64,000 nucleotides of DNA from Neisseria bergeri (lineage in GTDB: Bacteria; Pseudomonadota; Gammaproteobacteria; Burkholderiales; Neisseriaceae). Both the position numbers and the translations under genes were made by a program. The notes beneath the pieces were generated by a model, which was given only the letters and a program-made list of their open reading frames with translations, searched no databases and was not told the origin of the DNA. The stretch covers positions 37,952 to 101,951 of the forward strand of contig POWY01000008.1 in assembly GCA_003044455.1 (NCBI GenBank). Reading direction: 5' to 3'. Shown here one piece after another: positions 49,869-57,382 of the stretch (its first letter is position 1; every line of letters begins with the position of its first letter).

Positions 49869-51428
49869 ATGTTTTCCAAACTGGACAAATACTGGCGGCA
49901 CCCCGCCCTCTACTGGCCTTTGCTCATCCTTTTTGCCGCCGCCACCCCCTTCACTTTCGCACCCTACTACCACTTTTGGCTGATGCCCTTGATTTTCGGC
50001 GCCTTCGTCCGCCTCATCGAACTGCGTCCGCGTTTTGCCGCCTCTTCCGCCTACCTGTTCGGCCTGACCGCATACACGACACAGTTCTACTGGATACACA
50101 CTGCCCTGCACGACGTTTCCGGCCTGCCCGACCTCTATGCCGTACCACTGACCTTCCTGCTGCCCGCCTACCTTGCCCTTTATCCGGCACTGTGTTTCTG
50201 GCTGTGGAAAAAATTTACCCTGCCCCGGGGCATAAAGACCGGTCTGGTACTGCCCATCCTGTGGACGCTGACTGAGTTTGCCCGCGAGCGTTTCCTGACC
50301 GGATTCGGCTGGGGAGCAATCGGCTACTCCCAAATCACCCCGGACAGCCCGCTGGCAGGTTTCGCCCCATTGGGCGGCATCCACATGGTTACACTGGCGA
50401 CCGCCTTTCTCGGTGTCTGGCTGGTTTTGGCGAGTGATAACACCGCACGTTCGGGCAAACGCCTGCTTCCAATTATCCTGATTGCCGCCCTGCTTGCCGC
50501 AGGCTACACCGCCCGACAAACCGACTTCACCAGCCCCGACGGCAGCCGCAGCACCGTCGCCCTGCTTCAGGGCAACATCGCCCAAACCATCAAATGGCGT
50601 GAAGACCAAGTTATCCCGACCATACAGAAATATTACGAACAGGTCGGCAAAACCACTGCCGACATCGTCATCCTGCCCGAAACCGCCATTCCCGTCATGC
50701 GCCAAAACCTACCGGAAAACATACTGGCGCAATTCGCCGAACAGGCGCAAAACAACGGCAGCGCGCTCGCCGTCGGCATCAGCCAATACACTTCGGACGG
50801 CAACGGTTACGAAAACGCCATCATCAACCTGACCAGTTATCAGGAAAACAATCAGGACGGCATCCCCTACTACGCCAAAAACCACCTCGTCCCCTTCGGC
50901 GAATACAAACCGCTGCCCTTCCTGACCACGCCGCTTTACAAAATGATGGATATGCCCCTTTCCGACTTCCGCAAAGGCGGCGGCAAGCAATCCGCCCTGA
51001 TGATGAAAAACCAAAAAATCGCCTTCAACATCTGCTACGAAGACGGATTCGGCGACGAACTGATTGCCGCCGCCAAAGATGCCACACTGCTTGCCAATGT
51101 CAGCAATATGGCGTGGTATGGAAAATCCAACGCCATGTACCAGCACCTCCAACAATCGCAGGCGCGGGCTATGGAACTCGGACGCTATATGGTCCGCGCC
51201 ACCAACACCGGCGCAACCGCCATCATCTCCCCCAAAGGCAACATCATCGCCCAAGCCCAACCCGATACGGAAACCGTATTGGAAGGACACATCAAAGGCT
51301 ATGTCGGCGAAACGCCCTATATGAAAACCGGCAGTTCATGGTGGTTGATGGGCATATTGACCCTAACCGCACTGATTCTTTTCATCGTATTTCCTTTTCG
51401 GTTGAAACCTCGCCCTTTAGGGCGGTAG
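49869..51428 (+). CDS. lnt: Apolipoprotein N-acyltransferase
   Basis: 519 residues. About six N-terminal membrane helices, a nitrilase domain (about 225-480) and a last helix near 490-510. The catalytic triad is Glu271 (LPETA), Lys337 (YAKNHLVPFGEY) and Cys389 (NICYEDGF), matching E. coli Glu267/Lys335/Cys387. It adds the third acyl chain to lipoproteins in the inner membrane. Confidence 0.96.
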   Translation: MFSKLDKYWRHPALYWPLLILFAAATPFTFAPYYHFWLMPLIFGAFVRLIELRPRFAASSAYLFGLTAYTTQFYWIHTALHDVSGLPDLYAVPLTFLLPAYLALYPALCFWLWKKFTLPRGIKTGLVLPILWTLTEFARERFLTGFGWGAIGYSQITPDSPLAGFAPLGGIHMVTLATAFLGVWLVLASDNTARSGKRLLPIILIAALLAAGYTARQTDFTSPDGSRSTVALLQGNIAQTIKWREDQVIPTIQKYYEQVGKTTADIVILPETAIPVMRQNLPENILAQFAEQAQNNGSALAVGISQYTSDGNGYENAIINLTSYQENNQDGIPYYAKNHLVPFGEYKPLPFLTTPLYKMMDMPLSDFRKGGGKQSALMMKNQKIAFNICYEDGFGDELIAAAKDATLLANVSNMAWYGKSNAMYQHLQQSQARAMELGRYMVRATNTGATAIISPKGNIIAQAQPDTETVLEGHIKGYVGETPYMKTGSSWWLMGILTLTALILFIVFPFRLKPRPLGR

Positions 51429-51448
51429 AATCAGACTTTATTTTTTTT

Positions 51449-51582
51449 GGGGGGTAATAACCCCTTCCAAATCAGGGCAACACATAGGGCGACGCTTTAT
51501 GTGTCGTCCTGTGTGTTGAAACATCTTCCGAAACAAAGAACACTGATGCCTGCACAGCCCGTCCGGACGGGCTGTCTTTTTT
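51449..51582 (+). ncRNA. Candidate small RNA between lnt and rpoH
   Basis: After lnt a T-rich tract is followed by GGGG-TAATAA-CCCC, then a 14-base stem (51480-51493 with 51503-51516, 12 of 14 pairs), and finally a perfect 22-base palindrome ACAGCCCGTCC/GGACGGGCTGT (51554-51575) with a T6 run. That last hairpin is a strong intrinsic terminator 126 bases past lnt. The two stems plus terminator look like a small RNA, but could be a long lnt 3' end. No promoter identified. Confidence 0.35.
51554..51582 (+). terminator. Strong intrinsic terminator
   Basis: A perfect 22-bp GC-rich palindrome followed by CTTTTTT. Confidence 0.88.
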
Positions 51583-51809
51583 CGAACCGACCATTTACAT
51601 ACAACAACGTATGTAATATAATCCTGAAATCGAATTGAGCCATCAGGTTTACAAAATCAATCAAACTTGCCTTACAAAATTTTCCTGTCTTTCAAACCTT
51701 AGCGCATATCTCCTGCCAAACATACAAAATACAAGCCAAGCAGTGATATACTGCATCCCAACACACCAAACCGCCGATACGCAGTTTCAGCCGAAAGGAA
51801 ATGCCTCAA

Positions 51810-52673
51810 ATGAATAACGCTTTCGCATTACCCGCCATCCAAAGCGGCAACGGCAGCCTCGAACAATACATCCACACCGTAAACAGCATTCCCATGCTGT
51901 CCCAAGAAGAAGAAACCCGCCTCGCCGAACGCCGGATAAAGGGCGACCTCAATGCTGCCAAACAGCTTATCCTGTCCCACCTGCGCGTCGTCGTTTCCAT
52001 CGCGCGCGGCTATGACGGCTACGGGCTGAATCAGGCAGACCTGATTCAGGAAGGCAATATCGGACTGATGAAGGCGGTCAAACGCTACGAACCCGGCAGG
52101 GGGGCGCGCCTGTTTTCATTTGCCGTACATTGGATTAAGGCGGAAATTCACGAATTTATCCTGAAAAACTGGCGTTTGGTCCGCGTTGCCACCACCAAGC
52201 CGCAACGCAAGCTGTTTTTCAATTTACGCAGTATGCGTAAAAACCTCAACGCCCTATCCCCCAAAGAAGCGCAAAGCATTGCCGACGACTTGGGTGTCAA
52301 ACTTTCCGAAGTTCTGGAAATGGAACAGCGCATGACGGGACACGACATCGCCATCATGGCAGACAACAGCGACGACGAGGACAGTTTCGCCCCCATCGAC
52401 TGGCTTGCCGACCACGATTCCGAACCGAGCCGCCAACTGTCCAAACAGGCGCATTACGCCCTGCAAACCGAAGGCCTGCAAAACGCCTTGGCGCAATTGG
52501 ACGACAGGAGCCGCCGCATTGTGGAAAGCCGCTGGCTTCAAGACGACGGCGGACTGACGCTGCACCAGCTTGCCGCCGAATACGGCGTATCTGCCGAACG
52601 CATCCGCCAAATCGAAGCAAAAGCCATGCAGAAACTGCGCGGTTTCCTGACCGAAGAAGCCGAAGCGGTTTGA
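51810..52673 (+). CDS. rpoH: RNA polymerase heat-shock sigma factor RpoH (sigma-32)
   Basis: 287 residues from MNNAFALPAIQSGNGSLEQY. The ATG three codons earlier (51801) lies directly on the ribosome-binding site AAAGGAA, so 51810 is preferred. The RpoH box QRKLFFNLRSMRKN, region 2.4 and a C-terminal region 4.2 (ERIRQIEAKAMQKLR) identify it. It would direct heat-shock genes such as clpB in this window. Confidence 0.95.
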   Translation: MNNAFALPAIQSGNGSLEQYIHTVNSIPMLSQEEETRLAERRIKGDLNAAKQLILSHLRVVVSIARGYDGYGLNQADLIQEGNIGLMKAVKRYEPGRGARLFSFAVHWIKAEIHEFILKNWRLVRVATTKPQRKLFFNLRSMRKNLNALSPKEAQSIADDLGVKLSEVLEMEQRMTGHDIAIMADNSDDEDSFAPIDWLADHDSEPSRQLSKQAHYALQTEGLQNALAQLDDRSRRIVESRWLQDDGGLTLHQLAAEYGVSAERIRQIEAKAMQKLRGFLTEEAEAV

Positions 52674-52685
52674 AATATACACAAT

Positions 52686-52719
52686 AAAATACCCGACAAA
52701 ACAATTTGTCGGGTATTTT
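52686..52719. terminator. Bidirectional terminator
   Basis: AAAATACCCGACAAA and TTTGTCGGGTATTTT pair perfectly over a 4-base loop, between rpoH and the convergent yqhA-like gene. Confidence 0.9.
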
Positions 52720-52731
52720 ATTTGGTAAACA

Positions 52732-53271
52732 TCAATGCGGTTTGTGCGTCGTGCCGTACACTATTTTATCCGTCCAAGCCATCGCAATCGCCGAAATCAA
52801 AAAGCAGACATGCACCAGACACTGCCACATCAGCTGCTTTTCCGACAGATTGGCGGAATTGATAAATGTTTGGAGCAAATGGATGGATGAATGCCGATAA
52901 TCGACATCGACAGCCTCACCTTCGATACCGGTGCATTCACATGGCTCAACCATTCGGACCGGTCAGGATGGTCGTCGATGCGCAACCAGGATACGAACGT
53001 CTCATACCCGCCAATCAGCACCATGGTCAGCAGATTCGCAATCATAACCACATCAATCAGATTCAAAACAGCGAGCATGATGGCGTTTTCGTCCGACACA
53101 CCCAAATTCATAGCCAGATGCCTCAACGATTTCAAAAACTTATAGGCATAAATCGCCTGTACCACAATCAACCCCGCATAAATCGGCACTTGCAGCCAAC
53201 GGCTTGCAAAAATTATTTTGGCAAAAAAAAACCATAGCCTGTTCGGGTTTTGGAGATTTTGCTTGATGCAT
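52732..53271 (-). pseudogene. YqhA-like (UPF0114) membrane protein, two frameshifts
   Basis: The minus strand encodes a UPF0114 protein in pieces. ATG at 53271 ([15 protein letters not shown]) meets a T9 run (53223-53231 as A9 on plus); T8 would continue into [18 protein letters not shown] second break near 52889-52892 looks like loss of one T (ATTTCA to ATTCA). Restoring it gives [12 protein letters not shown], which aligns without gaps with E. coli YqhA AISSIHLLRVF. The tail to 52732 is intact. About 175 residues if repaired. Function of the family unknown. Confidence 0.8.
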
Positions 53272-53329
53272 TTCCCTTCCTTGCAGCAACAAAAGCGCGT
53301 GATTCCAATCTACCGCTGCAAAATCTTCA

Positions 53330-53596
53330 ATTTTTCACACCCGAAAACGCTTGCCGCCATACAACGGTAATGTCGCTCTCGCGGCTGCGGATATTGATGT
53401 CGCCGCCAGCTTTCAGGCTGCTTTCGCGGCTTTGGCTGTAGTTTTGGTTTTGTTCCTTGCTGGCGGTTTTAAAGCCGAAGCCGGCTTCGACGGACAAGAG
53501 GACGGCGCCTTGCTGTCCAGTTTGGTTTTTAAGGGCGTCGGCTACTTTGGCGACGCCATCGGCCAGTTGGTAGGCTTGGGCGCCGGCGTCATCTGA
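53330..53596 (-). pseudogene. tpsA (FHA-like haemagglutinin) remnant
   Basis: On the minus strand, directly after the immunity-like gene, an open frame reads AYQLADGVAKVADALKNQTG, then SVEAGFGFKTASKEQNQ and SLKAGGDINIRSRESDITVV. These are repeats typical of the region before the toxic tip of TpsA/FhaB proteins. A stop near 53330 and absence of the rest show it is a truncated cassette. Confidence 0.7.
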
Positions 53597-54079
53597 TTAT
53601 TTTGAAATTGCCATTTCAATGACTTGCTCAACATAGTTGTTTTCCAAATCAATTACGTCTCCTTTTCTTTGTTTTGATATTTTTAATTCGTCATACGCGT
53701 AAAAAATAGCAATTTTTTTCCCTTCACAAAATAAATGTCTGTCGGATTTATTCATCATATACATACTTTCATTCCTTACGATGCCTTCACCATCTATAAA
53801 ACTAAAACTATTCGGTATGTTTCTTCTTTCCATTCCTGCCTCATATATTGACGATATTACTCCGGAAACGCTTCTGGTGATAATCTGTCCGGAATCAATA
53901 TTAGCCCACCATTCATCCGACGCAAACAATCCTTTGTCTTTTTTGATGCCAAAGATACTTTCGTCATTCAATGACAGTAATCTTGTATTTTCAATATATT
54001 CCTTCGTTCTTCTGTTTGTCATATCTTGCTTAAAATCATAAACCAAATACATATCATCATCTAAATTTAAATAGCTCAT
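53597..54079 (-). CDS. Immunity-like protein of a tpsA toxin cassette
   Basis: 160 residues, AT-rich codons unlike the core genes. Soluble, acidic, no signal peptide. Its ATG overlaps by four bases (ATGA) the stop of a toxin-like C-terminal frame upstream, and a tpsA fragment follows directly. That context, not sequence recognition, suggests an immunity protein protecting against the lost toxin. Confidence 0.6.
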   Translation of the reverse strand: MSYLNLDDDMYLVYDFKQDMTNRRTKEYIENTRLLSLNDESIFGIKKDKGLFASDEWWANIDSGQIITRSVSGVISSIYEAGMERRNIPNSFSFIDGEGIVRNESMYMMNKSDRHLFCEGKKIAIFYAYDELKISKQRKGDVIDLENNYVEQVIEMAISK

Positions 54080-54165
54080 TTTATATCTCCAATTTTTTCA
54101 AAATGAATAATCTGTTTCTCAAAAGCTTCTTTGCCGCCAGATTTCCCCAGCCCTGTATTGACTAC
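54076..54165 (-). pseudogene. Toxin C-terminal remnant at the left prophage end
   Basis: About 28 codons ending GKSGGKEAFEKQIIHFEKIG then DIK and TGA, overlapping the immunity-like gene. Upstream of about 54166 the sequence becomes phage. A second toxin-like fragment on the same strand lies at the right phage end (62190-62380). Confidence 0.5.
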
Positions 54166-54249
54166 CCCTTATATATTGCGCTCCATAAGGGGCGCATATT
54201 TTTAATCCTTGTAAAGCCCCTTAACTCTAGTCAGTGAAGGGGCTTAATC

Positions 54250-54480
54250 ATGTTTATTTTCTATACTGTCAATCCCGAACACGTATATTTCCCTAAAGAA
54301 TACATCATGAAAGTGTTCAAGGATAAAGGCTACGAATCCCAATGCATCACAACAGTTTCTTTTTATATCTGCAATCCGACTTTGAAACAAAAGACTGAAA
54401 ACGAAGCGTATGAATACGGCATATTGTTTGTTAAAGAACTGATGGATAAGGAATGCAACCGTGAAAGCCTTGGAAGATAA
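54250..54480 (+). CDS. Phage protein of unknown function
   Basis: 76 residues (MFIFYTVNPEHVYFPKEYIM...). GAAGGGG lies seven bases ahead of the ATG. No membrane helix. It overlaps the proposed GTG start of rep by 20 bases and is the first phage gene. Confidence 0.7.
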   Translation: MFIFYTVNPEHVYFPKEYIMKVFKDKGYESQCITTVSFYICNPTLKQKTENEAYEYGILFVKELMDKECNRESLGR

Positions 54481-55805
54481 AGCCTTGGCGGTAGCCGCGA
54501 ACATGCCGGACGCGTTAGCGGACGGCGGGGCTGCGGCAACCGCCGAAGGCTGCCCCCCTAGGCTAATAGGGGGGGGAGCAAAATAAAACCCCAAATCCGA
54601 AGGGTGCGGAAAAAACAGAGAACCAAGAATTTCAATTCGAGTATTTCAGTCATTTTGTATCGAACGGCAAAGGCAGATTTATAGAAATACCGTTAAGGCG
54701 TGGCAGGGATGACGGAGCGTTCATAGACCAAATCACTTTCACGATACATGAAAATTCCATGACGAAAGTAACCGGAAAGGGCTTGGTATCAGATACGGAA
54801 TTCGTTGTCCAGTATAGCGAGCTGCTTGAAGAAATCTTGGGATTCGGCATTACCCAAAAATTGCCGTTTAAAGGAAAGTTTTTCTATCAAAGCTGTTATC
54901 AACTCGGGCCCGATAACGTCGAATACGGAAAGGTTCATTACGGCGGCCAACGTGAAACGATTTTGGTTGAATTGAACGGTACAGGCTGCATGGCTGCTTT
55001 ACCCGGTTGGGAAAACCGATTGTATGAATTTTTAAGTAAATGCGTCCGACCCAAAATAACCCGTATCGATGTCGCCCATGATTTTTTCAACGGAGAGTAC
55101 ACACCCGATCAGGCAATGTTAGACCACGATAACGGACATTACGACGTACACAATATGCGCCCAAAAAGCGAATGTCGCGGCACGGCATGGCGCAATGAAG
55201 ACGGCAGTGGAAAAACCTTTTACATCGGCAAGCGTGGAAATTCAAAATTTACCCGTGTTTACGAGAAAGGCAGGCAGTTTGGAGATGTTGATAGCCCTTG
55301 GGTCAGGTTTGAAACAGAATTCAGGGCGGGGGATATAGAAATACCCTTGGATATCCTACTTTATTCGGGGTCGTATCTAGGCGGCGCATATCCGATTTGT
55401 AAGGCGATATTCAAGACAGAAGCCAAGCGCATGGAAGTAAAAGTTAAAACCGTTAATCTGATATTCGACGATAAGCTTTTTCATGCAAGGAATCAAGTCG
55501 GCAAGATGGTTAATTTCCTCCGCGATATAGGGTGGGACGATAGCAGGATAGTTGATGAGCTGGTGAAAGGAGTTGAAGGTTATCCAAAAGGTTTACAGCC
55601 TGAGCAATACGATTGCAAAAACCAAACGCAGAAATTCCAGTATATCCATGAAGAACAGAAAGCCATTAACGCATTGAACATTGAAACACTGTTTGATGAT
55701 TTGATTGAAGAGAGAGAGTACGCATTTCCTCAAGACAGGGAAAGGCAACACATCAAGGATATTGAGTACGAGGAACGTCAAATATCCGATTTTTTAAACA
55801 ACTGA
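54461..55805 (+). pseudogene. rep: Phage replication initiation protein, out of frame at a G8 tract
   Basis: GTG at 54461 (AAGGA eight bases ahead) opens VKALEDKALAVAANMPDALA and reads to a TAA at 54584. Within it lies G8 (54569-54576). With G7 the frame runs on without a stop into the long downstream frame and the whole protein has about 447 residues. As it stands, only the part from ATG 54759 (348 residues) could be made separately. TFYIGKRGNSKFTRVYEKG is the Rep_trans-type motif with the candidate nicking Tyr of rolling-circle replication. Confidence 0.82.
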
Positions 55806-55818
55806 AGGAAATTGAAAA

Positions 55819-56130
55819 ATGTTTGAAACAAGCCAAGTAACCACATATCCGGTCACTTTGTTGGGCGCAAAACAATTCAAAGGCGAAATCGACGGTAACA
55901 AAATCGATTCATGCACCGTCTTGGTAGCCAGCCCCATGCCGTCAAACGGCAATGCCGTGGGCTTTACCGCGGCAAGCATGAAGTTTGGCGATAGCCATAA
56001 TTTTGAGAAATTGAAAAACCTTAAATTCCCCTGTGCGGTTGATGTAACTGTTGCCATGGAATCAACAGGTAAAGGCTTAGTGCCGAAATTGTTGGATTTC
56101 CAAGTAAAGGGCGCAGCATCTAAAGCCTAA
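55819..56130 (+). CDS. Phage single-stranded DNA-binding protein (pV-like)
   Basis: 103 residues. Position after rep and before the coat genes, size and beta-rich sequence fit an inovirus ssDNA-binding protein that coats progeny genomes. It starts 13 bases after the rep stop with AAGGAA upstream. Family call rests partly on position. Confidence 0.7.
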   Translation: MFETSQVTTYPVTLLGAKQFKGEIDGNKIDSCTVLVASPMPSNGNAVGFTAASMKFGDSHNFEKLKNLKFPCAVDVTVAMESTGKGLVPKLLDFQVKGAASKA

Positions 56131-56143
56131 GAAAGGCTGAATC

Positions 56144-56347
56144 ATGAGCAAATATCAACAGAAATTTATTGTGCAGGAATTGGGAAATCACGAATTCATC
56201 TATCCCGATCCGTTTGGCGATATTGGATTTACGCCTAACATCAAATCAGCCGGCAAGTATGAAAGCTATGAAGACGCATTCAGCTCAGCATTGGATGAGA
56301 TAGGCGGGGAATTTGTAATTTTTGGATTCTATGAAAAAGAAGACTAA
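56144..56347 (+). CDS. Phage protein of unknown function
   Basis: 67 residues (MSKYQQKFIVQELGNHEFIY...), acidic, soluble, 13 bases after the ssDNA-binding gene. GAAAGG lies ahead of the ATG. No family recognised. Confidence 0.65.
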   Translation: MSKYQQKFIVQELGNHEFIYPDPFGDIGFTPNIKSAGKYESYEDAFSSALDEIGGEFVIFGFYEKED

Positions 56348-56433
56348 GTTTAAGAGGCTCGGCGGGCGGCTTCTAAAACCTTCACAAAGCCCGCAAAACC
56401 ATTTTTTTATTAAAATTTCGTAAAGGAAACATC

Positions 56434-56652
56434 ATGAAAATCATGAATACTTGCCGTAAATACGGCGCAAAACTGGCTGTTGTAACAGCTGCTCCCCTGG
56501 CTTTGGCAGCACAGGCAAATGCAACGTTGCCCGATACGGCAAAAAACGCTTTGGAAGCCGCAAAAGCCGACGGTATGGAAGCCGGTTGGATTGTAGTGGG
56601 CGTTTTCGCCGCGCTTTTTGTATTTTCCATCGTTAAGAGAGTGATGAAGTAA
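56434..56652 (+). CDS. Major coat protein (pVIII-like)
   Basis: 72 residues. A signal peptide ends at AQANA (residue 30), leaving a 42-residue mature protein: a short amphipathic acidic helix (DTAKNALEAAKADG), one membrane helix (GWIVVGVFAALFVFSIV) and a basic tail (KRVMK). This is the classic inovirus coat layout. GTAAAGGAAAC precedes the ATG. Confidence 0.85.
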   Translation: MKIMNTCRKYGAKLAVVTAAPLALAAQANATLPDTAKNALEAAKADGMEAGWIVVGVFAALFVFSIVKRVMK

Positions 56653-56658
56653 GACGGT

Positions 56659-56937
56659 ATGTACTACCAAGTCGGAAATAAATGTCTTGAGAAGCACCAG
56701 GCTGAAAACCTTTATTTCAGCTTGGTAGTACCAAGAATCAAAGAAAACGGACAGATAATCAGGCCGGAATATAACGGCAGCCTGTGGAAAATGTCGGACG
56801 GTCAGCCGCTAAGCCTATCCTTGGCGGAATGCAGTCCGGAAGACAATTTGAAAAGCGGTTTTGAAACAGGCTGGATAGTATTCGGCGTGATGGCGTCCGT
56901 TTACTTTGTTTCCCTGCTGAAAAAGGTCTTGAAATGA
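56659..56937 (+). CDS. Minor coat candidate with a coat-like membrane tail
   Basis: 92 residues. The N-terminal 65 residues are soluble. The C-terminus, ETGWIVFGVMASVYFVSLLK followed by KVLK, closely parallels the coat protein's EAGWIVVGVFAALFVFSIVK then RVMK. It lacks a signal peptide and starts six bases after the coat gene. Confidence 0.7.
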   Translation: MYYQVGNKCLEKHQAENLYFSLVVPRIKENGQIIRPEYNGSLWKMSDGQPLSLSLAECSPEDNLKSGFETGWIVFGVMASVYFVSLLKKVLK

Positions 56938-57005
56938 TGGATTTTTATTTCTATCTCGGCATTGCAGTCCCCGTATTGATCGGGGCGGTTCTGTTTAAGG
57001 ATTGA
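56934..57005 (+). CDS. 23-residue membrane peptide (pVII/pIX-like candidate)
   Basis: MMDFYFYLGIAVPVLIGAVL then FKD. It overlaps the previous stop (ATGA), the type of coupling seen between tiny tip-protein genes of filamentous phages. One hydrophobic helix and a charged end. A further 32-codon frame from 57010 overlaps the next gene and is less convincing. Confidence 0.5.
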   Translation: MMDFYFYLGIAVPVLIGAVLFKD

Positions 57006-57064
57006 GCGCATGAAGTTATGGTGTCAAAATCAGGCTTTCAAAACAATCATTGAAAGGCAGAACT

Positions 57065-57382
57065 ATGAACAAGCCGTTTATCACGCAAGCGCAGTTGGCA
57101 CTTTATAAATATCAGGCGGGGAGTAAGTATTTTGGGCAATCGATGGCATTAATTGCTCAGAAAGAATTTGAAGAATTTGTTAATAACGTAAAAGAGTACG
57201 ATATTTTAGAGAGCTTCTCTTATTTCTTAAATAAGAGAGTCGCACATAATATTTGGAAGATTTATTTTTCTGATGAATCTGTTATTTTTATAAGAAAATC
57301 AGAAGAGAACGGAAAAACTGTTCATGAATTCGTTTATCAAGAGTACACCGATAGTTCTGATTTTAATTCTATGTTCGAGTAA
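57065..57382 (+). CDS. Phage protein of unknown function
   Basis: 105 residues from MNKPFITQAQLALYKYQAGS. AAAGG is eight bases ahead of the ATG. Soluble, AT-rich, with a Phe/Tyr-rich middle. It overlaps the start of tspB by 59 bases. No family recognised. Confidence 0.65.
   Translation: MNKPFITQAQLALYKYQAGSKYFGQSMALIAQKEFEEFVNNVKEYDILESFSYFLNKRVAHNIWKIYFSDESVIFIRKSEENGKTVHEFVYQEYTDSSDFNSMFE

Noticed and set aside
53351..53596. An 81-codon hydrophobic frame on plus
   Set aside because: It is the complement of the tpsA remnant, whose minus-strand reading matches FHA repeats.
57010..57108. A 32-codon frame overlapping the phage gene at 57065
   Set aside because: No ribosome-binding site of its own and largely inside another better-supported frame.
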